Source: Desulfuromonas sp. DDH964 (GTDB lineage Bacteria > Desulfobacterota > Desulfuromonadia > Desulfuromonadales > DDH964). From it: a DNA stretch of 64,000 bases. Both the position numbers and the translations under genes were made by a program. Where the stretch lies: the NCBI RefSeq assembly GCF_001611275.1, contig NZ_CP015080.1:496001-560000 (forward strand), given 5' to 3'. Shown here piece after piece: positions 1-8,866 of the stretch. The stretch's first letter is position 1, and each line of letters starts with the position of its first letter. The notes below the pieces were generated by a model. That model saw only the letters and a program-made list of their open reading frames with translations, had not been told where the DNA came from and searched no databases.

Positions 1-593
1 TCTGGCAGAAGCGTACCATCGGAGTCGGCAAGATCAGCGCTGAGGATGCCATCGACATCGGCCTCTCCGGGCCGGCCCTGCGTGGTTCCGGGGTTGACTG
101 GGACCTGCGCCGCGACAATCCCTACTGCGGCTACGAAGAGTATGACTTCAATGTCCCGGTGCGCACCGAGGGGGATACCTTCGCCCGCTACAAGGCGCGC
201 CTCGACGAGATGCGCGAATCCTGCAAGATCGTCAACCAGGCCCTCGACAAGCTGCAGCCCGGGCCGGTCCTGGCCGACGCCCCGAAGGTCTGCCTGCCGC
301 CGAAGAAGGACGTCGTCAACACCATCGAGGGGCTGATCCACCACTTCAAGATCATTACCGAAGGGTTCAAGGCCGAAGTAGGGGAAGTCTACCAGGGGAT
401 CGAGGCGCCCAAGGGGGAGCTCGGCTACTACCTGATCTCCGACGGCGGCAACCATCCGTACCGGATGAAGATCCGGCCGCCCTCCTTCGTCAACCTGCAG
501 GCCCTGCCGCAGATGGTCGAAGGTTCTCTGCTGGCCGACGTCATCGCCACCATCGGGACCCTGGATATCGTTCTCGGTGAAATCGACCGCTAA
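1..593 (+). CDS. nuoD: NADH-quinone oxidoreductase subunit D, C-terminal part (5' end outside window)
   Basis: This is the C-terminal ~196 residues of the 49 kDa-type subunit of complex I, which helps form the quinone-binding cavity of the peripheral arm. The reading frame is open from base 3 and ends at the stop at 591-593. The visible protein begins WQKRTIGVGKIS and includes ALRGSGVDWDLRRD and RMKIRPPSF, stretches typical of NuoD, and ends in the usual VLGEIDR. The start and N-terminal half lie upstream. It is followed 27 bases later by nuoE, so it belongs to the same operon. An internal ATG at 159 is not a real start, because conserved NuoD sequence continues upstream of it in frame. Confidence 0.95.
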   Translation, partial: WQKRTIGVGKISAEDAIDIGLSGPALRGSGVDWDLRRDNPYCGYEEYDFNVPVRTEGDTFARYKARLDEMRESCKIVNQALDKLQPGPVLADAPKVCLPPKKDVVNTIEGLIHHFKIITEGFKAEVGEVYQGIEAPKGELGYYLISDGGNHPYRMKIRPPSFVNLQALPQMVEGSLLADVIATIGTLDIVLGEIDR

Positions 594-620
594 CCCGCTC
601 TTCGGCGCGCGAGGGAGACC

Positions 621-1118
621 ATGAGCAACGCAGCGGAACAAGTAGAGCAAGAGGAAATCGACCTGACCGGTGCCAACCAGGTCATCGATAAATATCTCGA
701 CATGCACGGGGCGCTGATGCCGGTGCTCCAGGAGATCCAGGAGGTTTACGGCTATGTGCCCGAGCCCTGCGTCCACCTGGTGGCCGAGCGGCTCAACGTC
801 TATTCCAGCCAGATCTACGGCGTCCTAACCTTCTACGCCCAGTTCCACCTCGAGCCGCGCGGCAAGTACATCGTCCGCGTCTGCATGGGGACCGCCTGCC
901 ACGTCAAGGGGGCCGGCCGTATCGGCGACACCCTCAAGGACCGGCTCGGCGTCGGCCATGCCGAAACCACCGAGGATCTCAAGTTCACCGCGGAATACGT
1001 CGCCTGTATCGGCGCCTGCGGCATGGCTCCGGTCATCATGGTCAATGATGCCACCTACGGCAGCATGACCGTGAACAAGATGAACGAGGTCATCGACAAA
1101 TACGTGAAGATGGACTGA
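621..1118 (+). CDS. nuoE: NADH-quinone oxidoreductase subunit E (24 kDa, [2Fe-2S])
   Basis: This 165-residue protein is the NuoE subunit of the NADH dehydrogenase module; it carries the N1a-type [2Fe-2S] cluster. The four expected ligands are visible as C88-x4-C93 (VCMGTAC) and C129-x3-C133 (CIGAC) in a thioredoxin-like fold. The N-terminal helical part, with GYVPEP and YGVLTFYAQF, is typical of the family. The ATG at 621 follows a GGGAG site. Length is normal. It lies between nuoD and nuoF and is presumably co-transcribed with them. Confidence 0.96.
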   Translation: MSNAAEQVEQEEIDLTGANQVIDKYLDMHGALMPVLQEIQEVYGYVPEPCVHLVAERLNVYSSQIYGVLTFYAQFHLEPRGKYIVRVCMGTACHVKGAGRIGDTLKDRLGVGHAETTEDLKFTAEYVACIGACGMAPVIMVNDATYGSMTVNKMNEVIDKYVKMD

Positions 1119-1159
1119 AGCAACGCTTTCAACCCGATACCCTGATCGAGGATATACAG

Positions 1160-2941
1160 ATGGCGGAAACAGCGGAAATGATCGAGGTTCTCATCTGCAC
1201 CGGTACCGGCGGCATCGCCTCGGGCTCGCTGGTCGTGGCGGACGCCTTCCAGGCCGAGTTCGATAAACACGGCGTCGAAGCGAAAATCGGCAAGCGCTGT
1301 TCAATCAAGAAGACCGGCTGCCGCGGCCTCTGCGCCAACGACGTGCTGGTCGATATCGTGATGCCGGGACAGGCGGCTGTTACCTACGACTTCGTCACCG
1401 CCGAACTGGTGCCGCAGATCGTCGAGGAACATATTCTCGGCAACGAGGCGGTCGCCAAGAAGGTCGCCGGCGCCTATTATGAGAAGTTTCTGGAAAAACA
1501 GCAGCGCATCATCTTCTCCCGCTGCGGCACCATCGACGCGGAGAGCATCGACGAGTTCATCGCCCACAAGGGGTTCACCGGGATCAAGAAAGCGGTGACC
1601 ATGACCCAGGATCAGGTCATCGAGGAAGTGAAGAAGTCGGGCCTGCGCGGACGTGGGGGCGGGGGCTTCCCGACCGGCGTCAAGTGGTCCTTCTGCAAGG
1701 CGACCCCGGGGACCGAGAAGTACCTGATCTGCAACGCCGACGAAGGGGACCCGGGTGCCTTCATGGACCGTTCGGTCCTCGAAGGCGACCCCTACGGCCT
1801 GATCGAGGGGATGATGATCGGCGCCTACGCCATCGGCTGTACCTTCGGTTACGTCTACTGCCGTGCCGAGTATCCGCTCGCCATCAAGCGCCTGCAGAAG
1901 GCGATCGATACCTGTTACGAAAAGGGGATCCTCGGCAAGAATTGCATGGGGCTCGGTTTCGACTTCGACATGCGCATCAAGGCCGGCGCCGGCGCCTTCG
2001 TCTGCGGCGAGGAGACCGCCCTGATGGCTTCCATCGAGGGGCAGCGCGGCATGTCCCGCCCCCGTCCCCCCTTCCCGGCGGTGCGCGGCCTCTGGGGCAA
2101 GCCGACCAACATCAATAACGTCGAAACCTTCGCCAACGTCGCCTATATCTTCTACAACGGCGCCGACTGGTACGCTTCGATTGGTACCGAGGGGACCAAG
2201 GGGACCAAGATTTTCGCCCTCACCGGCAAGGTCAAGCATACCGGCCTGGTCGAGGTTCCCGCCGGCACCACCATGCGCGAAGTCATTTACGACGTCTGCG
2301 GCGGCATCCTCAACAACCGCAAGTTCAAGGCGGTGCAGGCCGGTGGCCCCTCCGGTGGTTGTCTGCCGGGCGAGGCGATCGACGCCCAGGTCGACTACGA
2401 CTCGCTGATCAAGGCCGGCGCGATGATGGGCTCCGGTGGCCTGGTCGTCATGGACGAGACGACCTGCATGGTCGACATCGCCCGCTTCTTCCTCAACTTC
2501 ACCCGCGTCGAGTCCTGCGGCAAGTGTATCCCCTGCCGCATCGGCCTCAAGATCATGCTCGAGATCCTCGAGCGGATCACCGAGGGAAAAGGCCAGGAGG
2601 GGGACATCGAGCTGCTGCAGGATATGGCCTACGACATCAAGAAGAGCTCCCTCTGCGGTCTCGGTCAGACGGCGCCGAACCCGGTTCTGTCGACGATCCG
2701 CTACTTCCGCAACGAGTACGAGGCGCACATCAAGGAGAAAGAGTGCCCCTCCCACTCCTGCAAGCCATTGCTCCATTTCGAGGTTATCGAGAGCGCCTGC
2801 AAGAAGTGCGGTCTCTGCTACAAGATCTGCCCGGTCGATGCGATCCGCTGGGAAAAGGGCGGCATCGCCACCATCGACAAAGAGAAATGCACCCAGTGCA
2901 CCTCCTGCTACGACGCCTGTCGTTTCATGGCCATTGAATAG
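1160..2941 (+). CDS. nuoF: NADH-quinone oxidoreductase subunit F, long form with N- and C-terminal iron-sulfur domains
   Basis: This 593-residue protein is the NADH- and FMN-binding subunit of complex I. Residues about 8-100 form a thioredoxin-like ferredoxin domain absent from E. coli NuoF, with C13, C47, C54 and C58. The core (about 140-530) has the glycine-rich GLRGRGGGGFPTG nucleotide/FMN region, CNADEGDPGAF, and the 4Fe-4S ligands ESCGKCIPC and SLCGLGQ. Residues about 540-593 are a two-cluster ferredoxin domain (CKKCGLCYKICP and CTQCTSCYDAC). This layout resembles HndC/HydB-type subunits, known from ferredoxin-linked or bifurcating enzymes. Here it sits inside a complete nuo operon, so a complex I role is most likely. 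Start ATG follows a GAGG site. Confidence 0.95.
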   Translation: MAETAEMIEVLICTGTGGIASGSLVVADAFQAEFDKHGVEAKIGKRCSIKKTGCRGLCANDVLVDIVMPGQAAVTYDFVTAELVPQIVEEHILGNEAVAKKVAGAYYEKFLEKQQRIIFSRCGTIDAESIDEFIAHKGFTGIKKAVTMTQDQVIEEVKKSGLRGRGGGGFPTGVKWSFCKATPGTEKYLICNADEGDPGAFMDRSVLEGDPYGLIEGMMIGAYAIGCTFGYVYCRAEYPLAIKRLQKAIDTCYEKGILGKNCMGLGFDFDMRIKAGAGAFVCGEETALMASIEGQRGMSRPRPPFPAVRGLWGKPTNINNVETFANVAYIFYNGADWYASIGTEGTKGTKIFALTGKVKHTGLVEVPAGTTMREVIYDVCGGILNNRKFKAVQAGGPSGGCLPGEAIDAQVDYDSLIKAGAMMGSGGLVVMDETTCMVDIARFFLNFTRVESCGKCIPCRIGLKIMLEILERITEGKGQEGDIELLQDMAYDIKKSSLCGLGQTAPNPVLSTIRYFRNEYEAHIKEKECPSHSCKPLLHFEVIESACKKCGLCYKICPVDAIRWEKGGIATIDKEKCTQCTSCYDACRFMAIE

Positions 2942-2978
2942 TAGCCGGTTTTCCAGCTGATTCCGATACGAGGACGAG

Positions 2979-5459
2979 ATGGTAAATCTGACGATTGACG
3001 GCAAAAAAATCACGGTCAAGAAGAACGCGACCATCTACGAGGCTGCCCAGGAAGCCGGTATCCATATCCCGGTCCTTTGTTATGCCAAGAAGCTGCTCCC
3101 CTACGGAGCCTGCCGGGTTTGCCTGGTGGAAGTCGAGCAGATGAAGGGGCGCCTGATCCCCTCCTGCACCACCCCGGTGACCGAGGGGATGGTGGTGACG
3201 ACGACCTCGGACGAGATCCAGAAGGTGCGCAAGACCGTCCTCGAATTCCTGCTGGTCAACCATGTCGTTGACTGCCCGGTCTGCGACAAGGGGGGGGAGT
3301 GCGACCTGCAGGACCTGACCTACGAGTTCGAGGTGGTCAAGAACCGCTTCGAAGGGGTCAAGTTCGACCTCCCCAAGGACGAAGTCAATCCGCTCATCGA
3401 GCGCAACATGAACCGCTGCGTTCTCTGCGGCAAGTGTGTCCGGGTCTGTGACGAGATCGTCGCCTACGGCTCCTACTCCTTCATCAACCGCGGCTTCGAG
3501 ACCAAGATTGCCACCGCCTTCGATCGCGGCCTCAATTGCGAATTCTGCGGCCAGTGCGTTTCGATGTGCCCGGTCGGAGCGATCCTGCCACGCCCCTTCA
3601 AGTTCAAGGCGCGCCCGTGGCAGCTCAAGGAGGTCGACTCGGTCTGTGGCTATTGCGGCAACGGCTGCACCGTCACCCTCGGAGTGAAGGACAACAAGGT
3701 CGAGACCATCCGCTTCAATGACAAGACCGGGGTCAACGATGGCAACCTCTGCATTCGCGGCCGTTTTGGTTATTCCTACGTCAACAGTGAAGAGCGCCTG
3801 CAGAAACCGTTGCTGCGCAAGGATGGTGCCCTGGTCGAGGTCAGCTGGAACGAGGCCCTCGAAGCGGTGGTGGCCGGTTTCAACGGCGCCAAAAATGCCG
3901 GTGGGGTCGGCATTCTCTCCGGCGCACGCCTGACCAACGAGGAGTTCCATCTCCTGAAAAAACTGGCCGGGACCCTTGGCAGCACCAACCTCGACCACTC
4001 CGGCGGCGAATGCTACAAGGGGCTGACCGAGGGGTTGCAGGAGACCCTGGGGCTGACTGCCTCTACCGGGACCTTTCCGCAGGTCGAAGAGTGTGATGTC
4101 ATTCTTTCGATCCGTTCCGATTTTTACGAGACCCACCCGGTCTTCGGCATGGTCATCAACCAGGCGGTCAAGCGCAACGAGGCCCAGTTGATTGTGGTCG
4201 CCGACAAAAAAGGGAAGTTCGGTACTCTGCCCCACGCCGCGACTCTGCTCGCCAAGCCCGGCCTTGAGGTCAACATCCTCAATGCCATGGCTGCCGTCCT
4301 CATCGAGGAAGGCCTGGCGGTGACCGAGGGGGTCGAAAACCTCGACGCCCTCAAGGCCAGCCTTGCCGAATATGCGGTCGACAAGGTCGCCGCCGAGAGC
4401 GGGGTGGCCGCCGAAGCGCTGCGCAAGGCGGCCCGCCAGCTCGCGGCTGCGAAAAAGAGTGCGATTCTCCTCGCCTATGGCCTCCCCTACAGCGCCAACA
4501 GCAAGGAACTCGGGATCGCCGCGGCCAACCTTTCCATCCTCTCCGGCAATGCCGGGCGGGAAGGGAGCGGTCTCTATCTCTGTGGCGAGAAAGCCAACAG
4601 CCAGGGCGCCATCGATCTTCAGGTGCTGCCGGGCCAGGGTGGACTTGGTGCGCAGGCGATGCTCGCCGCCGCCGGGGAAGGGAAGCTCGGTGCCCTTTAC
4701 GTGATCGGCGAAGACCCGCTGACCTCCTACCCGGACCGGGCCAAGGTCGAGGCGGCGCTGGCGAAGGCGAAGTTCGTCGTCGTTCAGGACCTCTTTCTTT
4801 CGCCGACGGCAGAGCAGGCCGATGTCGTGCTTCCCGCGGTCTCCTTCGCCGAGAAGGACGGGACCTTTACCAACGCCGAGCGGCGCATCCAGCGGGTCCG
4901 CCCCGGGGTGACCCGGCCCGGCGAAGCCAGGAGCGATGCCGAGATCTTCACCGCTCTGGGCGCACTGTTCGGCAGTACCCTGAGTTACACCGGCCCGGCG
5001 GCGATCTTTGCCGACCTGGCGCAGGCCGTTCCCGGGTACGCCGGGATCGACTTCACCGCCATCGGCGCCCAGGGTGTTGTCTGGGGCGGCGAGCAGCTGG
5101 CGCCGACCCGCAAGAAGGTGGTGCCGGTGGCTGGCGGCAAGCCCGTGACCAGCGCCTTTCAGCTGGTGACCGGCAGTGCCCTTTACCACAGTGGCACCAT
5201 GTCGACCCGGGCCAAGGGCCCGCTGGCCGTCATCCCCGAACCCTACCTCGAGCTCGGTCGCGAAGACGCCGCTGCACTCAAGGTCGCCGAGGGGGATCTG
5301 CTCAAGCTCAAGGGGAACGGCGTCGAGCTGCAGCTCAAGGCCAAGATCGGCAACCGTCTCCCCAAGGGAGTGGTCTTTGCCCCCTATCACTTCGCCAGCG
5401 CCGGCATCAACCGGCTTTACCGCGGGGAAGCTGCCGTTTCGGTGGAAGTGAGCAAGTAA
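2979..5459 (+). CDS. nuoG: NADH-quinone oxidoreductase subunit G
   Basis: This 826-residue protein is the large iron-sulfur subunit of the complex I peripheral arm. At the N terminus a [2Fe-2S] ferredoxin domain is visible (YGACRVC, then SCTTPV). It is followed by the His-Cys cluster motif H-x3-C-x2-C-x5-C (NHVVDCPVCDKGGEC), then two 4Fe-4S motifs (CVLCGKCVRVC and CEFCGQCVSMCPVGAI). A molybdopterin-oxidoreductase-like domain fills the rest and opens with CGYCGNGC. Length is normal for this group. It ends 12 bases before a TPR gene that separates it from nuoH. Confidence 0.95.
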   Translation: MVNLTIDGKKITVKKNATIYEAAQEAGIHIPVLCYAKKLLPYGACRVCLVEVEQMKGRLIPSCTTPVTEGMVVTTTSDEIQKVRKTVLEFLLVNHVVDCPVCDKGGECDLQDLTYEFEVVKNRFEGVKFDLPKDEVNPLIERNMNRCVLCGKCVRVCDEIVAYGSYSFINRGFETKIATAFDRGLNCEFCGQCVSMCPVGAILPRPFKFKARPWQLKEVDSVCGYCGNGCTVTLGVKDNKVETIRFNDKTGVNDGNLCIRGRFGYSYVNSEERLQKPLLRKDGALVEVSWNEALEAVVAGFNGAKNAGGVGILSGARLTNEEFHLLKKLAGTLGSTNLDHSGGECYKGLTEGLQETLGLTASTGTFPQVEECDVILSIRSDFYETHPVFGMVINQAVKRNEAQLIVVADKKGKFGTLPHAATLLAKPGLEVNILNAMAAVLIEEGLAVTEGVENLDALKASLAEYAVDKVAAESGVAAEALRKAARQLAAAKKSAILLAYGLPYSANSKELGIAAANLSILSGNAGREGSGLYLCGEKANSQGAIDLQVLPGQGGLGAQAMLAAAGEGKLGALYVIGEDPLTSYPDRAKVEAALAKAKFVVVQDLFLSPTAEQADVVLPAVSFAEKDGTFTNAERRIQRVRPGVTRPGEARSDAEIFTALGALFGSTLSYTGPAAIFADLAQAVPGYAGIDFTAIGAQGVVWGGEQLAPTRKKVVPVAGGKPVTSAFQLVTGSALYHSGTMSTRAKGPLAVIPEPYLELGREDAAALKVAEGDLLKLKGNGVELQLKAKIGNRLPKGVVFAPYHFASAGINRLYRGEAAVSVEVSK

Positions 5460-5471
5460 CCAGGAGCGATC

Positions 5472-6434
5472 ATGGATTGCCCCAAGTGTCAATCCCCGGT
5501 ATCCGCCCGGGCCAGGTACTGTGATCAGTGCGGTGCCAATCTCGTCGAGGATGTCGGGTTCCTTCACCAGAAGGCGATCGACTGTTACCACCGCGGTCTG
5601 ATTGACGAAGCAGTGCAGCTCTGGGACCAGGCCCTGCAACGGGCCCCGGAGTTCAGCAAGGGATATTACTACAAGGGGCTGGCCCTCTACGATCGCGGCG
5701 ATCTGTCGCAGGCCGTAGCGGCTCTCACCCGGGCGTTGCAGGGCGAGCCGGAACCCTTCCGGGTCTACTTCAAGCTGGGGATGGCCCAATACGGCCTGGG
5801 GGATCTGGCCGGCAGCATCGCAAGCTACCGCCGGGCCCTGGAGATCAACCCCGGCAGCGCCGAAACCCATTACCGGCTCGGCCTCACCTGCCTGCGCAAC
5901 TCCAGTCTCGATGAGGCCCGCAGCGCCCTCGAGCAGGCAGTCGCCATCAACGGCAGGTACACACGGGCGCTCTACACCCTCGGGCTGGTACTGGAGCAGC
6001 AGGGCGAATACGACCAGGCCGTCGAGCAGTTTCGCAAGGTGGTAACGATCAGCCCCGGCTATACTTCGGCCATTTTCGAGCTCGGCATGGCCCTTTACCG
6101 CAAGGGCGAGATGGGGGAGGCGGCCGACCAGTTCCGCGCCGCCGCAACGAGCAGTCCGCGCTTTGCCCCGGCCTGCTTCATGCTCGGCGAGACCTTGCGC
6201 CGGGCGGGTGATTTCGGCGGGGCGATCGACGCCTACCGGGATTCGCTCCGGCTCAACCCCAGGGACCCGGAGGCCTACGTCCATATTGCCGAATGCAACC
6301 TGCAGCTCGACCTGCTCGGTGCCGCCCTGGAGGCGGTCGACGCCGCCCTGGCGATCAACCCGCAGCATCGGGACGCCCAGTACCTCAAGTCCCACATGGG
6401 GCAGATGAAAACACCGCATAAACCCGGATTTTGA
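5472..6434 (+). CDS. zinc-ribbon and tetratricopeptide-repeat protein inside the nuo operon
   Basis: This 320-residue protein starts with a zinc ribbon (C3-x2-C6 and C17-x2-C20) and continues with about seven to eight TPR units of 34 residues, for example around GYYYKGLALYDRGD, VYFKLGMAQYGLGD and ALYTLGLVLEQQGEYDQA. No signal peptide or membrane segment is seen, so it should be cytoplasmic. TPR arrays bind peptides or partner proteins. It begins 12 bases after nuoG with an AGGAG site and ends 49 bases before nuoH, so it is almost certainly transcribed with complex I. An assembly or accessory role is inference from position only. It is not one of the fourteen standard Nuo subunits. Confidence 0.9.
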   Translation: MDCPKCQSPVSARARYCDQCGANLVEDVGFLHQKAIDCYHRGLIDEAVQLWDQALQRAPEFSKGYYYKGLALYDRGDLSQAVAALTRALQGEPEPFRVYFKLGMAQYGLGDLAGSIASYRRALEINPGSAETHYRLGLTCLRNSSLDEARSALEQAVAINGRYTRALYTLGLVLEQQGEYDQAVEQFRKVVTISPGYTSAIFELGMALYRKGEMGEAADQFRAAATSSPRFAPACFMLGETLRRAGDFGGAIDAYRDSLRLNPRDPEAYVHIAECNLQLDLLGAALEAVDAALAINPQHRDAQYLKSHMGQMKTPHKPGF

Positions 6435-6483
6435 CCGTCACCGATAACGACCGTGTCCACATCGTTTAAGGAAGAGGATAGAC

Positions 6484-7536
6484 ATGAACCCGGAAATCCT
6501 GAGCCTCTCTAACAGCCCCGCCCTGTTCGTCCTTGCCATGTTGGTCAAGATCCTCGTGGTCTTTTCCGTGACCATGCTGATGGTCGCCTACGCGACCTGG
6601 GTGGAGCGCAAGGTAATCGGCCACATGCAGACCCGTCTCGGCCCCATGGCTACCGGCTGGCATGGCCTGCTGCAGCCGATTGCCGACGGCCTCAAGCTCT
6701 TCTTCAAGGAAGATATCATTCCCTCGGAAGCGAGCAAGGTCCCCTTCATTCTCGCACCGATGATGATTCTGGTGCCGGCGCTGATCACCTCCGCGGTGAT
6801 TCCCTTCGGCCCGGACCTGACGATCGGCAATTACGTCATTCCGATGCAGATCACCGACCTCAATGTCGGCATGCTCTACATCCTCGCCATGGCCGGTCTT
6901 GGCGTCTACGGCATCGTTCTCGCAGGCTGGGCCTCCAACAGCAAGTACTCGCTCCTTGGCGGCATCCGCTCTTCGGCACAGATGGTCTCCTACGAGCTGG
7001 CGGCCGGGATGTCGATCATCGCCGTCTTCATGCTCTCCGAGACCCTCAGCATGCGCGGCATCGTCGAAGCGCAGATGCAGCCGCTCTGGGGACTCACTTC
7101 GGTGCCGGCCTGGATGCACAACTGGTATATCTTCTCCCAGCCCCTCGCTTTCGGCCTCTTCGTCATCTGCGGCCTGGCCGAGATCAACCGCACCCCCTTC
7201 GACCTTCCGGAAGCCGAGACCGAGCTGGTCTCCGGTTTCTGTACCGAATACTCTTCGATGAAGTACGCCCTCTTCTTCATGGCCGAGTATGCCAACATGA
7301 TCGTCATCTCGGCGATCGCGGCGACCCTCTTCCTCGGCGGCTGGGACGGCCCCTTCCCCGGCGCCATCAACATCCTGCTGAAGATCTTCGCATTCATGTT
7401 CTTCTTCATCTGGCTGCGGGCGACCTGGCCGCGGGTACGGTATGACCAGCTGATGTTCCTGGGGTGGAAGGTCTTCATTCCCCTTTCGCTCGCCAACATC
7501 GTGGTCACCGGCCTGGTGATCGTGGCACAGCAGTAA
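6484..7536 (+). CDS. nuoH: NADH-quinone oxidoreductase subunit H
   Basis: This 350-residue membrane protein is NuoH, the subunit joining the peripheral and membrane arms of complex I and forming part of the quinone entry site. Several hydrophobic helices are evident. Family signatures include WVERKVIGHMQTRLGP near the N terminus, GLAEINRTPFDLPEAE in the conserved acidic loop, and SEYSSMKYALF-like sequence just after it (here TEYSSMKYALFFMAEY). Start ATG follows a GGAAGAGG site. Length matches the family. It is followed 31 bases later by nuoI. Confidence 0.96.
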   Translation: MNPEILSLSNSPALFVLAMLVKILVVFSVTMLMVAYATWVERKVIGHMQTRLGPMATGWHGLLQPIADGLKLFFKEDIIPSEASKVPFILAPMMILVPALITSAVIPFGPDLTIGNYVIPMQITDLNVGMLYILAMAGLGVYGIVLAGWASNSKYSLLGGIRSSAQMVSYELAAGMSIIAVFMLSETLSMRGIVEAQMQPLWGLTSVPAWMHNWYIFSQPLAFGLFVICGLAEINRTPFDLPEAETELVSGFCTEYSSMKYALFFMAEYANMIVISAIAATLFLGGWDGPFPGAINILLKIFAFMFFFIWLRATWPRVRYDQLMFLGWKVFIPLSLANIVVTGLVIVAQQ

Positions 7537-7567
7537 TTCAAACACCCGAGACAAGAGGATTCGGCCC

Positions 7568-7963
7568 ATGATCAAGGAATTCATCAAAGGTCTGAGCATT
7601 ACCTTCCAGCACATGCTCCCGGGGCATTCGACCACGGTGCAGTATCCGAAGCAGAAACTGCAGGTCTCCGACCGCTTCCGCGGGCTGCACCGCCTGGTGC
7701 CGACCCATGATCGGGAGAAATGCGTCGCCTGCTACCTCTGCCCGACGGTCTGCCCGGCCAAGTGCATCACCGTCGAATCGGCCGAAAACGAAAAGGGCGA
7801 GAAGTACCCGCGCATCTACCAGATCGACCTGCTGCGCTGCATCTTCTGCGGCTACTGCGTCGAGGCCTGCCCGGTCGAGGCGATCGAGATGACCGGCAAC
7901 TACGAGCTGGCCAACTACCAGCGGGACGACTTTACCTTTACCAAAGAGCGCCTTCTCAAGTAA
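7568..7963 (+). CDS. nuoI: NADH-quinone oxidoreductase subunit I (ferredoxin-type)
   Basis: This 131-residue protein carries the two [4Fe-4S] clusters (N6a and N6b) that pass electrons toward the quinone site. Two full motifs are visible: CVACYLCPTVCP at about residues 55-66 and CIFCGYCVEACPVEAI at about 95-110. It is shorter than the 180-residue E. coli protein, but short NuoI forms with both clusters are common outside enterobacteria. The ATG follows an AGAGGA site. It lies between nuoH and nuoJ. Confidence 0.95.
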   Translation: MIKEFIKGLSITFQHMLPGHSTTVQYPKQKLQVSDRFRGLHRLVPTHDREKCVACYLCPTVCPAKCITVESAENEKGEKYPRIYQIDLLRCIFCGYCVEACPVEAIEMTGNYELANYQRDDFTFTKERLLK

Positions 7964-7984
7964 TCCATACAGGAGCGTTATCCC

Positions 7985-8488
7985 ATGGAAATTCTGTTCT
8001 TTTACCTGGTCGCCCTGGTTGCGGTCATCTCGGGCCTGCTGGTCGTCACCTGCAAGAACCCGGTCAACAGCGCGATCTCGCTGGTCATGACCTTTGTCTG
8101 CCTGGCGACCTTCTATGTGATGCTGCATGCGCCCTTCATGGCTGCGATCCAGATCATGGTCTATGCCGGCGCGATTATCGTCCTGATCATCTTCGTCATC
8201 ATGCTGCTCAACATCGGCACGACGTCGCAGCGACAGACCAGTCACAGCAAGGGGTTTGCCGCCGGGGCCGGCGTTCTGATGGTGATCCAGTTCCTCTACA
8301 TGCTCAACCACAGCGACGCCACCGGAATGCCCGGGGAGATCACCAAGGAGGTCGTGGCACGGGTCGGGCACACGGAGTTGATCGGCAAGGCGCTCTTCAC
8401 CGATTTCCTCCTCCCCTTTGAAATCACCTCGATCCTGCTCCTGGTTGCCATCGTCGGCGCCGTGGTGCTGGCCAAGAGGAACGTCTAG
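7985..8488 (+). CDS. nuoJ: NADH-quinone oxidoreductase subunit J
   Basis: This 167-residue hydrophobic protein is NuoJ, a small membrane-arm subunit of complex I. It has about five predicted membrane helices. The conserved segment around [21 protein letters not shown] in the middle of the protein is the family hallmark. The ATG follows an AGGAG site and lies 21 bases after nuoI. Length is normal. Recognition rests on this motif, the hydrophobic profile and the gene order. Confidence 0.94.
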   Translation: MEILFFYLVALVAVISGLLVVTCKNPVNSAISLVMTFVCLATFYVMLHAPFMAAIQIMVYAGAIIVLIIFVIMLLNIGTTSQRQTSHSKGFAAGAGVLMVIQFLYMLNHSDATGMPGEITKEVVARVGHTELIGKALFTDFLLPFEITSILLLVAIVGAVVLAKRNV

Positions 8489-8513
8489 ATCCCGCGGAAC
8501 AGGAGAGAGAACC

Positions 8514-8819
8514 ATGGAACCAACCGTCCACCATTATCTCGTACTCAGCGCAATCCTCTTTTCCCTGGGGACCGTCGGCGTGCTCACCAAGAAGAATGCC
8601 ATTGTCGTCTTCATGTGTATCGAGCTGATGCTCAACGCCGTCAATCTCTCGTTCATCGCCCTGTCGCATTTCCTCGGCAGCATGGACGGGCAGGTCTTCG
8701 TCTTCTTCGTCATGACGGTGGCCGCGGCGGAAGCGGCGGTCGGCCTGGCGCTGATGATTGCTTTCTTCCGCAACCGCGAGTCGATCGACGTCGAAGAATT
8801 TAACCTGCTGAAATGGTGA
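8514..8819 (+). CDS. nuoK: NADH-quinone oxidoreductase subunit K
   Basis: This 101-residue protein with three membrane helices is NuoK, an antiporter-like membrane-arm subunit. The conserved stretch [15 protein letters not shown] contains the key membrane glutamate, and [14 protein letters not shown] near the C terminus holds the second one. The frame is open further upstream to 8418, but the ATG at 8514 is preceded by AGGAGAGAG and gives the standard family length, so it was chosen. It starts 25 bases after nuoJ. Confidence 0.95.
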   Translation: MEPTVHHYLVLSAILFSLGTVGVLTKKNAIVVFMCIELMLNAVNLSFIALSHFLGSMDGQVFVFFVMTVAAAEAAVGLALMIAFFRNRESIDVEEFNLLKW

Positions 8820-8866
8820 TTCACTGCGGATTCGCACGTGGCCCAATCCGATTAGAGGAGATATAG

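Noticed and set aside
2925..6419. 1164-codon open frame on the minus strand
   Set aside because: It lies opposite nuoG and the TPR gene, whose proteins are clearly conserved. High GC codon use leaves the opposite frame free of stops.
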